A stretch of 64,000 nt of DNA, taken from NCBI RefSeq assembly GCF_003268675.1, contig NZ_CP029378.1, forward strand, positions 2,976,001 to 3,040,000, read 5' to 3'. Position 1 is the first letter of the stretch. The number at the start of each line of letters is the position of its first letter. A program made the position numbers and the translations under genes. Under the pieces are notes generated by a model, which searched no databases, was not told the origin of the DNA, and worked only from the letters and a program-made list of their open reading frames with translations. Origin of the DNA: Streptomyces bacillaris. Its GTDB lineage: Bacteria > Actinomycetota > Actinomycetes > Streptomycetales > Streptomycetaceae. Below, piece after piece: positions 16,044-24,454 of the stretch.

Positions 16044-16088
16044 GAACCCACCCTCGCCATCCCCATCACCCGGGGCGCGTGCCCCGGC

Positions 16089-17936
16089 TCACTCCACGGT
16101 CACGGACTTCGCCAGATTGCGCGGCTGGTCCACTTCGTTGCCGCGGGCCGTCGCCAGCTCGCAGGCGAAGACCTGGAGCGGCACGGTGGCGACCAGCGGC
16201 TGAAGAAGCGTAGGCGTTGCGGGGACGGTGATGAGGTGGTCGGCGTACGGGACGACGGCCTCGTCGCCCTCCTCGGCGACGACGACGGTGAGCGCGCCCC
16301 GGGCCCGGATCTCCTGGATGTTGGAGACGATCTTGTCGTGGAGGACCGAACGCCCGCGCGGGGAGGGGACGATGACGACGACGGGCAGGCCCTCCTCGAT
16401 GAGGGCGATGGGCCCGTGCTTCAGCTCCCCGGCCGCGAACCCCTCCGCGTGCATGTAGGCGAGTTCCTTGAGCTTGAGCGCGCCTTCGAGGGCGACCGGG
16501 TAGCCGACGTGGCGGCCGAGGAAGAGGACGGTGTCGTGGTGGGCGAGGGAGCGGGCCAGCGCGCGGACGGGCTCCATGGTGGTGAGGACGCTCTCCACCT
16601 CGGCGGAGATCGCGGAGAGCTGGCGCACCACCGTACGGATCTCGTCGCCCCACTTGGTGCCGCGCAGCTGGCCGAGGTAGAGGGCGACCAGGTAGCAGGC
16701 GACGAGCTGGGTGAGGAAGGCCTTGGTGGAGGCGACGGCGACCTCCGGCCCGGCGTGGGTGTAGAGGACGGCGTCGGATTCCCGGGGGATCGTCGAGCCG
16801 TTGGTGTTGCAGATGGCGAGGACCTTCGCACCCTGTTCGCGGGCGTGGCGCAGGGCCATCAGGGTGTCCATGGTCTCGCCGGACTGGGAGATGGCGATGA
16901 CCAGGGTGCGCTGGTCGAGGATCGGGTCGCGGTAGCGGAACTCGCTGGCCAGCTCGGTCTCGCAGGGCAGCCGGGTCCAGTGCTCGATGGCGTACTTGGC
17001 GATCATCCCGGCGTGGAAGGCCGTGCCGCAGGCGACGATGACGACCTTGTCGACCTCGCGGAGTTCGGCGTCGGGGATGCGCACCTCGTCCAGGGTCAGC
17101 GACCCCTCGCCGTCGACCCGGCCGAGGAGGGTGTCGGCGACGGCCTGGGGCTGGTCGGCGATCTCCTTGAGCATGAAGGAGGCGTAGCCGCCCTTCTCGG
17201 CGGCGGAGGCGTCCCAGTCGACGTGGTACTCGCGCACGTCCGCCGGTGCCCCGTCGAACCCGGTGACGGTGACGCCCTCGCGGCTCAGCTCGACGACCTG
17301 GTCCTGGCCCAGCTCGATCGCGGAGCGGGTGTGGGCGATGAAGGCGGCGACGTCGGAGGCGAGGAACCACTCGTCCTGCCCCACGCCCACGACGAGCGGG
17401 GAGTTGCGCCGGGCGCCGACCACGACGTCCGGCTGGTCGGCGTGGACGGCGACGAGGGTGAAGGCCCCTTCCAGCCGCCGGCACACCTGCCGCATGGCTT
17501 CCGCGAGGTCCCCGCCCGCCGAGAACGCCTCGGCCAGCAGATGCGCGACGACCTCGGTGTCCGTCTCGGACTCCAGGGTGTGGCCGCGCCCGGTCAGCTC
17601 GCGCCGCAGGGCCGCGAAGTTCTCGATGATCCCGTTGTGGACGACGGCGACCCGGCCCGCGTTGTCCAGGTGGGGGTGGGCGTTGACGTCGGTGGGCGCC
17701 CCGTGCGTCGCCCACCGCGTGTGCCCGATCCCGGTCCGCCCGGCCGGCAGCGGCCGGTCCCCCAGCTCCTTCTCCAGATTGACGAGCTTGCCCGCCTTCT
17801 TCGCGGCGGCGAGCCCGCCGTCCGCGAGCACGGCGACACCCGCCGAGTCGTAGCCCCGGTATTCGAGGCGCTTGAGTCCTGCGACGACGACGTCCTGCGC
17901 CGACTGCCCACCGACATAACCCACGATTCCGCACAT
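16089..17936 (-). CDS. glmS: Glutamine--fructose-6-phosphate aminotransferase (isomerizing)
   Basis: 615 aa. It makes glucosamine-6-phosphate, the entry to UDP-GlcNAc and so to peptidoglycan. The Ntn glutaminase nucleophile is Cys2 (MCGIVGYVG), with HTRWATHGAPTDVNAHPH and HNGIIENF following. Two SIS domains hold GTAFHAGMIAKYAIE, ISQSGETMDTL (sugar-phosphate loop) and STKAFLTQLVA. The last residues LAKSVTVE are the conserved tail that closes the active site. glmM, the next enzyme in the pathway, is at 32.9 kb. No ribozyme-like leader is expected or seen upstream. Confidence 0.97.
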   Translation of the reverse strand: MCGIVGYVGGQSAQDVVVAGLKRLEYRGYDSAGVAVLADGGLAAAKKAGKLVNLEKELGDRPLPAGRTGIGHTRWATHGAPTDVNAHPHLDNAGRVAVVHNGIIENFAALRRELTGRGHTLESETDTEVVAHLLAEAFSAGGDLAEAMRQVCRRLEGAFTLVAVHADQPDVVVGARRNSPLVVGVGQDEWFLASDVAAFIAHTRSAIELGQDQVVELSREGVTVTGFDGAPADVREYHVDWDASAAEKGGYASFMLKEIADQPQAVADTLLGRVDGEGSLTLDEVRIPDAELREVDKVVIVACGTAFHAGMIAKYAIEHWTRLPCETELASEFRYRDPILDQRTLVIAISQSGETMDTLMALRHAREQGAKVLAICNTNGSTIPRESDAVLYTHAGPEVAVASTKAFLTQLVACYLVALYLGQLRGTKWGDEIRTVVRQLSAISAEVESVLTTMEPVRALARSLAHHDTVLFLGRHVGYPVALEGALKLKELAYMHAEGFAAGELKHGPIALIEEGLPVVVIVPSPRGRSVLHDKIVSNIQEIRARGALTVVVAEEGDEAVVPYADHLITVPATPTLLQPLVATVPLQVFACELATARGNEVDQPRNLAKSVTVE

Positions 17937-17978
17937 AGCGGCACCCTAAGGCCGGAGGCGCCCCGGTGACAGAGCGGT

Positions 17979-18013
17979 GCGGGTCCGACGGCATGTCATG
18001 CCGTCGGACCCGC
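17979..18013 (-). terminator. Strong hairpin terminator after the M14 carboxypeptidase gene
   Basis: A perfect 16-bp stem GCGGGTCCGACGGCAT / ATGCCGTCGGACCCGC with a 3-nt loop (GTC) lies 24 bp past the carboxypeptidase stop and 42 bp before the glmS start. No U-tract follows, as is common in Streptomyces. Confidence 0.85.
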
Positions 18014-18037
18014 GGCGCTGTTCCGCTTCCCGGCGGA

Positions 18038-19393
18038 TCACGTGCAGTACTGCGCCTCCTTGCCGATCGACCGGTACATGCAGTCGGCGTTCTCGATCAG
18101 CTGGAGCACCGCGTCCCGGTTGCGGGAGGTCTCGCGCTCGATGACCTCGTCGGGCGGGTAGAAGCCGCCGCCGGAGGACGAGCGCGGGTACATCTCGAAG
18201 GTGTAGCCGAAGATGCGCTGCGAGCCCCACAGCCAGTCGTCGATCGAGCCGTCGGTGATGTAGAGGTCGCTGGACTGCTCGGCGGTGTAGCCGTTGCTGG
18301 CCGCCATCTTGCGGCCCACCGCGGCGAACGCGTTGCGGTCGTCGGCCGTCATGCCGGGGGCCGTGTCGGCGTAGGTGTAGCCGTACGGCCAGAGCACCAG
18401 CTCGCTGTAGGTGTGGAAGTCGATGGCCGCCGTGATCTGCTGCTTCCCGCCGACCACCCGGCTGCGCACGAAGTCCGCGACGACCTTGGTCTCGGGCGCG
18501 GACTCGGGGCCCGTACCGCGGTACGTCTGCGAGGACGGGCTGGTGGACGAGCCGCCGCAGCAGCCCCACTTGAAGGCCCAGTTGCGGTTGAGGTCGGTGC
18601 CGACCGCGCTGGAGCCGGAGTTGGGCTGCCGGTTCTTGCGCCAGCTTCGGTACGAACCGGTCGCGATGTCGTACTCGCCGCCGTCCGGGTTCATGTCCGG
18701 GATGATCCACAGCTCGCGCCCGTTGACGGCCTGGGTGATCCGGGGGTCGGAGCCGTACCCCTGGGCGAACTCGCGGAGCAGGTAGAGCGCCATCTCGACG
18801 GTCAGGTGCTCGCGGGCGTGCTGGTGGGCGGTGAAGAGGACCTCGGGCTCGGCCTCGTCGGTGGCCACGTTGTCGCTGATCTTGATGGCGACGATGTCAC
18901 GGCCCTGGTAGGTCCTCCCGATCACGCGCTTGCTCATGATCGAGGGGTTGGCGGCGATCCGGGCGTCGATGGCCGCCGTCATCTCGGCGTAGTTGTGGTA
19001 GCGGGAGTCGGCGGGCGGGAAGTCGAGCGCGCCGATGCCCTCCGACGACCCGTGATCATGCGCGTCGGGTGCGGGCAGCGCCTCCAGGACATGGCCCTTG
19101 GCCCGCAACTTCTTGGCCTGGGCGGCGTCCGCGGTGATCACCACACCGTGGTCGTGCACCTCGTCGATCGAGACGCCCGCGCGGGCGATCTCGGTCCGGG
19201 CGGCGGGGGTGGTGCGGCCGGTGATCTCGTACTGGAGCGTCCGCTCGTCCGCGGCGACGGCCGCGTTCGGGGCGGAGGTCTCGGCGGTGGCGACAGCGGT
19301 CGCCGGGGCCGCGAGGGCGAGAGCGAGCAGGACGGCGAGGGCGGCGTTCCGCCTCACCCTGGGCTTGGCTTTCCGTGCGTCGGCACGTCGCAT
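18038..19393 (-). CDS. Secreted zinc carboxypeptidase, M14 family
   Basis: 451 aa with a signal peptide (basic start [15 protein letters not shown], hydrophobic core, [10 protein letters not shown]). A propeptide-like region extends to about residue 130. Zn ligands are in [15 protein letters not shown] (H-x2-E) and IDFHTYSEL (His); substrate-binding residues are in NPDGGEYD and SWRKNRQPN, and [11 protein letters not shown] is a family signature. The catalytic Glu is in [10 protein letters not shown]. Paired Cys (CCGG, DCMY, QYCT) are compatible with disulfides outside the cell. It probably degrades peptides from external protein. GGAGACTGCC precedes the ATG. It has its own terminator and is divergent from the DUF5707 gene. 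Confidence 0.95.
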   Translation of the reverse strand: MRRADARKAKPRVRRNAALAVLLALALAAPATAVATAETSAPNAAVAADERTLQYEITGRTTPAARTEIARAGVSIDEVHDHGVVITADAAQAKKLRAKGHVLEALPAPDAHDHGSSEGIGALDFPPADSRYHNYAEMTAAIDARIAANPSIMSKRVIGRTYQGRDIVAIKISDNVATDEAEPEVLFTAHQHAREHLTVEMALYLLREFAQGYGSDPRITQAVNGRELWIIPDMNPDGGEYDIATGSYRSWRKNRQPNSGSSAVGTDLNRNWAFKWGCCGGSSTSPSSQTYRGTGPESAPETKVVADFVRSRVVGGKQQITAAIDFHTYSELVLWPYGYTYADTAPGMTADDRNAFAAVGRKMAASNGYTAEQSSDLYITDGSIDDWLWGSQRIFGYTFEMYPRSSSGGGFYPPDEVIERETSRNRDAVLQLIENADCMYRSIGKEAQYCT

Positions 19394-19689
19394 GCTGGCA
19401 GTCTCCTGAGTCCGTCGGGGTGGGGGGGTGGAGCTGTGCGACGGGCACAGGATGGAGTCATGTCATGGACGGGTCAAGATAAGGATTCCGGCCATGATTC
19501 CTCCGACGGCCCCTCCCCGATCCCTCCGGCGGCCCCTCCGGCCCGACCGGACACACCGTCACAGGGGTCATATGGACTGCTGAGTACGACGAATGAGCAC
19601 TTCTACTCACGCCCCGGGCGCCCCTCCCGCACCACCATGGGCTCAGCGCCACCACACCGGCGCCACCCGGACCACCACGGAGGAACCTC

Positions 19690-20142
19690 TTGTCGAAGCG
19701 CGTCGTCACCGTCTCCGCCCTCGCCGGTGCCGCCCTGCTCGTGGGCGCCGGCGCCTACGCCTTCGCCGACGAGACGGGGAGCACGGGCCCCGAGGCGACG
19801 CAGGCCTCCGTCGCGTACGCCGCGCCCGCCTCCGGCAAGGACGGCTCGCTCACCTTCACCGCCCGCGTCACCGACGCCTCCGGCGTCCGGGGCCTGAAGG
19901 TGCTGGCCTGGCCCGCGAACCTGGCGCCCGCCCCGAAGGCCGACGAGATGACCTACGTGGAGCCCGCCACCTGCGAGCCGTCCGGCGCCGGGGCCGCGCG
20001 CTGCACCTACACCGTGAGGATCACCGCCGCCGAGGCCGCCGACTCCCCGAAGGGCGCCTGGCACGTGGCGGTCCTGGCCTCGGCGAAGGACGGCGGCCGG
20101 ACGTTCGTACCGGAGGCGGCGGACTTCACGGTCGGAGGGTGA
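19690..20142 (+). CDS. Secreted DUF5707-like protein
   Basis: 150 aa from a TTG at 19690, supported by GGAGG 7 nt upstream and by the signal peptide beginning there (SKRVVTVSALAGAALLVGAG, cleavage near YAFA-DE). The mature part is a small beta-rich domain (SLTFTARVTDASGVRGLKVL, ATCEPSGAGAARCTYTVRIT, WHVAVLASAKDGG) with two cysteines that could pair. It matches a Streptomyces family of secreted Ig-like proteins labelled DUF5707; function unknown. It stands alone, and the 296-bp gap before it separates it from the divergent M14 gene. Confidence 0.8.
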   Translation: MSKRVVTVSALAGAALLVGAGAYAFADETGSTGPEATQASVAYAAPASGKDGSLTFTARVTDASGVRGLKVLAWPANLAPAPKADEMTYVEPATCEPSGAGAARCTYTVRITAAEAADSPKGAWHVAVLASAKDGGRTFVPEAADFTVGG

Positions 20143-20215
20143 GCCACGGGAGGTGAGCAACGGGAGTACGGCGACGAGCGCGGGCCGTAGGGGCGGGTCC
20201 GCGCGGGCCGTCGGC

Positions 20216-21517
20216 TCAACCCCCCGCGAGCCCGCCCGGCCCGTCCCCCAGCTTCCGCCGCAGCACCGCCCGCTCCGGTTCCGTGCCCGCCAGCTCCAGC
20301 GCCTCCCGGTAGGCCGCGGCCGCCTCGCCGTCCCGGCCCAGGCGGGTCAGCAGGTCGCCGCGGGCCACCGCGTACGGTCCGTACGTCCGCAGCCGGGGCT
20401 CGCCGCCCAGCGCGTCGAGCAGGGCCAGCCCGGCCCCCGGGCCGTCGCGCATCGCCACCGCGACGGCGCGGTTCACCGCGACCACGGGGGACGGGGTGAG
20501 GGTGAGCAGCACGTCGTAGAGGGCCACGATCTGCGCCCAGTCCGTCGACTCCACGTCCGCCGCCTCGTCGTGGAGGGCGGCGATGGCGGCCTGGACCCCG
20601 TACGGACCGGCCGGGCCGCCGGTCAGGGCGTGGACCACCAGGGTCCGCCCCTCCTCGATCATCGCCCGGTCCCAGAGCCCCCGGTCCTGGTCCTCCAGGA
20701 GCACCGGCTCGCCCTCCGGGCCGGTGCGGGCCGCGCGCCGGGCGTGGACGAGCAGCAGCAGCGCGAGGAGCCCGGCGGCCTCGCGTCCGCCGGGGAGCAG
20801 GCGGTGCAGTATCCGGGCGAGGCGGAGCGCCTCCTCGGCCAGGTCCAGCCGCTGGAGGGAGCGGCCCGAGCTGGCCGCGTACCCCTCGGTGAAGACCGAG
20901 TAGACGACCTGGAGCACCCCGGGCAGCCGCTCCGGCAGTTCGTCGGGGCCGGGCACCCGGAACGGGATGCGGGCCTCGCGGATCTTCTTCTTCGCCCGCA
21001 CGATCCGCTGGGCCATGGTCGCCGTCGGCACGAGGAAGGCCCGCGCCACCTCGGGCGTGGTGAGCCCGGCGAGGCAGCGCAGGGTGAGGGCGGTGCGGTC
21101 CTCGGCGGCGAGGGCGGGGTGGGCGCAGGTGAAGAACAGCTGGAGCCGCTCGTCCGGCAGTTCACCGCGCCCGGCCGGGTCGGCGACGGCCTCCGCCCGT
21201 TCGGTTTCCGCCCGTTCGGCGTCCGCCTGGAGGACCGCGAGCCGGGCCGCGTAAACCTGGTCCCGCCGCAGCCGGTCCACCGCCTTGCGCCGCGCGGTCG
21301 TCAGCAGCCAGGCCCCGGGGCGGGCGGGGACGCCCTCGGCCGGCCAGTGGCGCAGCGCCGCCTCGATCGCCTCGGACGTCACCTCCTCGGCCAGGTCGAG
21401 ATCCCCGAACCGCCGTACGAGGGAGGCGAGCAGCAGCCCCCGCTCCTCCCGGAACACCGCTTCGACGGCGACCCGGGCCTCCTCCGGCTCCCCGGGCGAC
21501 GCGCCCTCACCCACCAC
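20216..21517 (-). CDS. ECF sigma factor with TPR-like C-terminal extension (ECF42 type)
   Basis: 433 aa from the GTG at 21517 (a second GTG follows), with GAGGG upstream and only 5 bp after the YciI gene. Region 2: VFREERGLLLASLVRRFGDL, LAEEVTSEAIEAALRHWP, PGAWLLTTARRKAVDRLRRD. Region 4: LTLRCLAGLTTPEVARAFLV, TATMAQRIVRAKKKIREA. A long extension from about 190 (DUF6596 and TPR-like helices, e.g. VALYDVLLTLTPSPVVAVNR and DLLTRLGRDGEAAAAYREAL) is typical of the ECF42 group, which uses it instead of an anti-sigma factor. The YciI/DGPF partner upstream is the usual companion. Stimulus unknown. Confidence 0.9.
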   Translation of the reverse strand: MVGEGASPGEPEEARVAVEAVFREERGLLLASLVRRFGDLDLAEEVTSEAIEAALRHWPAEGVPARPGAWLLTTARRKAVDRLRRDQVYAARLAVLQADAERAETERAEAVADPAGRGELPDERLQLFFTCAHPALAAEDRTALTLRCLAGLTTPEVARAFLVPTATMAQRIVRAKKKIREARIPFRVPGPDELPERLPGVLQVVYSVFTEGYAASSGRSLQRLDLAEEALRLARILHRLLPGGREAAGLLALLLLVHARRAARTGPEGEPVLLEDQDRGLWDRAMIEEGRTLVVHALTGGPAGPYGVQAAIAALHDEAADVESTDWAQIVALYDVLLTLTPSPVVAVNRAVAVAMRDGPGAGLALLDALGGEPRLRTYGPYAVARGDLLTRLGRDGEAAAAYREALELAGTEPERAVLRRKLGDGPGGLAGG

Positions 21518-21522
21518 CGCCC

Positions 21523-21945
21523 TCAGCCCCCGAAGTCCCCGGAGCCGCTGGGGTCGCCGGAGGCCGCAGGGCCCTGGGAGTCCCCGGAGTCCCCCGGGGC
21601 GCCGAAGTCCGCGACCGGGCGCACGACGACCGAGCCGCCGTCCCGCGCCCCGGGGCAGCGGGCGGCCCAGTCCAGGGCGGCGTCCAGATCCGGTACGTCG
21701 ATGACCAGGAACCCGCCCAGCAGCTCCCGGGTCTCCGCGAACGGCCCGTCCGTCACGGTCCGCTCCCCGGTCGGCGAGACCCGCACGGTGGTCGCGGTGA
21801 CGAGATCGGCCAGCGACTCCCCGGAGACGAGGATCCCCGCGTCCCGTACGTCCTTGTCGTAGGCCGTCCAGTCCTCGACGGTGCACTGCGGCGCCCCGCC
21901 CTGCTCGTCGACGGCCCCGCTGTGGATCAGCAGCATGTACTTCAT
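21523..21945 (-). CDS. YciI family protein with DGPF motif, partner of the ECF sigma factor
   Basis: 140 aa. It starts MKYMLLIHSG and has the motif TVTDGPFAETRELLGGFLVI (about 72-91), which names the DGPF branch of the YCII superfamily (dimeric ferredoxin-like fold, possibly catalytic). A linker-like tail of Gly/Asp/Ser/Pro (from about 118) ends DFGG. In ECF42 systems such proteins are the main regulon members, and here the gene is the first of a two-gene unit with the sigma factor 5 bp downstream. The biochemical role is not established. Confidence 0.9.
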   Translation of the reverse strand: MKYMLLIHSGAVDEQGGAPQCTVEDWTAYDKDVRDAGILVSGESLADLVTATTVRVSPTGERTVTDGPFAETRELLGGFLVIDVPDLDAALDWAARCPGARDGGSVVVRPVADFGAPGDSGDSQGPAASGDPSGSGDFGG

Positions 21946-22099
21946 GGTCCGACTCCTGTCGCCTCTGTGTGCCGCACCCGCCGTACGGGCGCCTTACACG
22001 ATGACGACGAACGGGCCCGGCGCCGATCGACACGCCCCGGAAAGAATTCTGCTTCTTCTCTCCCGCCGAGGGGTGTGGTGCCCAGGGGTGCGGTGCCGG

Positions 22100-23647
22100 T
22101 CAGAGCCGGCGCAGTTGCCACAGGCGCCAGACGGCGTCCTCTGCCAGCCGGTGCCCGCCCAGGACCGCCGAGCGGGTCACCACCTGGCGCTGCCGGTGCC
22201 AGACGGGGATCAGCGGGACGTCCTTCGCGACGGTGTCCTGGATCGCCCGGAACTGCTTCATGGCCCGGCCGCGATCGGTGAACCGCTGGGTGTCCCGGAT
22301 GATGTGGTCGACCTCGGGCGAGGCGTAGCCGTTGTCGAGGACGTTCCCGGTCCCCACCAGCGGCTGGACGAAGGTGTCCGCGTCCGGGAAGTCCGGGACC
22401 CATTGGTAGAGGTGGACGTCGAAATCGCCTCGCAGACCGCGCTTCTGGTACGTGGTGAAGTCGCGCTCCTCGATCAGCTCGACCCGGAAGAGGCCGCCCC
22501 TCTCGAACTGCCTCTTCAGCTCGCGCGCCTCGACGGCGGCGGTACCGGCCTGGTGGCCCAGCTTGATGCGTACCGGTGAGGTGACACCGGCCGAACGCAG
22601 GGACCGTGTCGCATAGGCGGGGTCCGCCTCCGGGTACCGGTCGAAGAACGCCGTGCTGTGCCCGGCGACGCCTTGCGGGACGAGTGAGTACAGCGGCGTC
22701 ACCGTGTGCTTGAAGACCTCGCCCGCCAGCCGCCCGCGGTCGACGAGTGCGGCGAGGGCTCTGCGGGCGGCGGCCTTCCCCAGGGGCTTGCGCGGAGAGT
22801 TCAGGTTCAGGACGAGATAGTGCGCCTCGGCGCTGTTCCCGACGGAGAGGCGTACGTCGGTGTCGCCGGGGTCGATCTCCGCGAGGGCGGCGGCCGGAAG
22901 TCCCGCGTAGGCGATGTCGACCGTCCTGGCCTGCCACGCCTCCTCGACGCCCTGCGTGGTCTCGAAGTAGCGGACCTCGACCGGGACCCCCTTCGTGGTC
23001 ACCGCTCCCTCGTACCCGGTGTTCGGTTCGAGGGTGAGGGACGTCCCCTCCTCGTAGGACGCCAGGACGTACGGGCCCGACCCCGAGGCGCTCGTCCCCT
23101 TCCGCAGCCGGTCCGCGGGGAACTCCGCCGGGTCGACGATGGAGCCCGCGCCCGTGGCGATCTTCGACGGCCAGGTGGCGTCGGCGGTCGCGAGGCGGAA
23201 GGTCACGGCGGAGCCCCGGGCCTCCACGGAGACCAGATTCGCGAACAGCGGCGCCGGTCCCAGCGGGTCGCGGATCCGGAGCACACGGTCGAACGACCGC
23301 TTCACCGCCGCTGCCGTGAGGGGGTTCCCGTTGGAGAAGGTGAGACCGTCCCGTATCTCGCAGGTGTACGTGGTGAGGTCGAGGCCGGTGAAGGCGCAGG
23401 ACTCGGCCGCGTCGGGGCGGGGAACGGGCGACCCCGGTTCGAAGGCGAGAAGGGTCTGGTAAATGTTGCTGAACACCGCCCAGGACCCGTTGTCGTACAC
23501 CCCGGCGGGATCGAGCCCGGTCAGCCGGCTGGCCGTTGCGACGACGATCGGGGGTCCGCTCGCGGCCTCCGTCCGCGGCAGCTGACAGCCACTGGTGAAG
23601 AGAAGGACTAAAGCCCCGGCCGCTGTTCCGAGACGGATGAATTTCAT
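22100..23647 (-). CDS. ABC transporter substrate-binding lipoprotein, family 5 (peptide/nickel type)
   Basis: 515 aa. The N-terminus KFIRLGTAAGALVLLFTSGC has a lipobox (FTSGC, Cys21), so it is a lipoprotein on the outer face of the membrane. The family 5 signature region is present (YTCEIRDGLTFSNGNPLTAA, AVKRSFDRVL), and the C-terminal YASPEVDHIIRDTQRFTDRG, then KDVPLIPVWHRQRQVV, is typical of Opp/Dpp-type binding proteins. Ligand class (oligopeptide or related) is inferred. No permease or ATPase gene is next to it, so it must share a transporter encoded elsewhere. Confidence 0.9.
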   Translation of the reverse strand: MKFIRLGTAAGALVLLFTSGCQLPRTEAASGPPIVVATASRLTGLDPAGVYDNGSWAVFSNIYQTLLAFEPGSPVPRPDAAESCAFTGLDLTTYTCEIRDGLTFSNGNPLTAAAVKRSFDRVLRIRDPLGPAPLFANLVSVEARGSAVTFRLATADATWPSKIATGAGSIVDPAEFPADRLRKGTSASGSGPYVLASYEEGTSLTLEPNTGYEGAVTTKGVPVEVRYFETTQGVEEAWQARTVDIAYAGLPAAALAEIDPGDTDVRLSVGNSAEAHYLVLNLNSPRKPLGKAAARRALAALVDRGRLAGEVFKHTVTPLYSLVPQGVAGHSTAFFDRYPEADPAYATRSLRSAGVTSPVRIKLGHQAGTAAVEARELKRQFERGGLFRVELIEERDFTTYQKRGLRGDFDVHLYQWVPDFPDADTFVQPLVGTGNVLDNGYASPEVDHIIRDTQRFTDRGRAMKQFRAIQDTVAKDVPLIPVWHRQRQVVTRSAVLGGHRLAEDAVWRLWQLRRL

Positions 23648-24130
23648 GAAACGCGCTCTGGCTTCCTTGGTCCGTGGGGAGGGAAATGAAGGCGCTGTAC
23701 CGCCGGTGGCTGGAATTTAGTGGCCGCGTGGGGCGGTCTCCATCCGTAGGCCGGAATCACGGATACGGGACCACGGGGGCGGAACCACGAATACGGGCCG
23801 CGGGCAGGGGGATCGCGGTGACGGATTCGCCGTGCCGACCCGTGCCGCCCGTACCGCGCCCGTACGTGCCCTACCGGCACGTACCGCTTCGTGTGGCGCG
23901 GCCCGGTCGAGGCACTCGCCGTATCGCTCGGAGGCCGGGTCCCGGCCATGGGCGGCCGGATACGTATAGGTGATCGGCCCGCCCCGGATATTCAGGCCCG
24001 GGTGTGCTTCGTACGTTGGTGTTACCTGTCAGCGGTTGATCCGACGCGAGGGAACGCAGCCCCACCGGCACCAGTCCGCAGCAGTCCGCGCAGGTAGGGC
24101 AGGAAACCGCGATCCCAAGGAGATGGCGCC
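23648..24130. other. 483-bp divergent intergenic region with a perfect hairpin
   Basis: Contains the upstream regions of the lipoprotein gene (minus) and of the small gene at 24131 (plus). I see no gene in it. GTACGTGCC-CTACC-GGCACGTAC (23862-23884) is a perfect 9-bp inverted repeat, embedded in a run of GTGCC/GTACC elements (about 23830-23890). An AT-richer patch (GGATACGTATAGG, about 23960-23972) could be part of a promoter. Nothing is assigned with confidence. Confidence 0.5.
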
Positions 24131-24454
24131 ATGACCAAGCTCTACTTCCAGGTCGATGTCCCCACCAGGAACGCTGCGCAGCCCGACCGGTGCGGCCTGC
24201 ACGTCTTCACCGGAGCCGCCGAGACCGAGACCGAAGCCCTCCGCATGGCGCGCGAGACCTGCGACGCCGCGGTGGCCGCCCACGCGGCGGGCTCCGCGAT
24301 CCCGCGCAGGCGCCCGGACGGCTGGGGAGCGCGCGGGGTCCGGTCCGGCTGGGAGCTGGACTGGGCGGCCGCGACCGTCGCCGTCTGGGAGCACGACAGC
24401 ACGCTCCGGACCTTCCAGGCCTTCCGGGCTCAGGGAGCCCCGCCGAGCCGGTGA
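24131..24454 (+). CDS. Small hypothetical cytosolic protein
   Basis: 107 aa from an ATG with AAGGAG 8 nt upstream. It starts MTKLYFQVDVPTRNAAQ and contains AAETETEALRMARETCDAAV and WELDWAAATVAVWEHDS. The pattern is strand, helix, strand, with no membrane segment or metal motif. I do not recognise the family. Its last 25 bp overlap the end of the convergent LuxR-type gene, so the two transcripts must be antisense over their 3' ends. Confidence 0.72.
   Translation: MTKLYFQVDVPTRNAAQPDRCGLHVFTGAAETETEALRMARETCDAAVAAHAAGSAIPRRRPDGWGARGVRSGWELDWAAATVAVWEHDSTLRTFQAFRAQGAPPSR

Noticed and set aside
15717..17969. 750-codon open frame on the plus strand
   Set aside because: It is antisense to glmS and acpS, whose products are unmistakable; long antisense frames are expected at this GC content.
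17937..18037. Possible glmS ribozyme or riboswitch upstream of glmS
   Set aside because: The gap is only 101 bp and consists mainly of the hairpin that ends the carboxypeptidase gene; no ribozyme core is visible and none is expected in this group.
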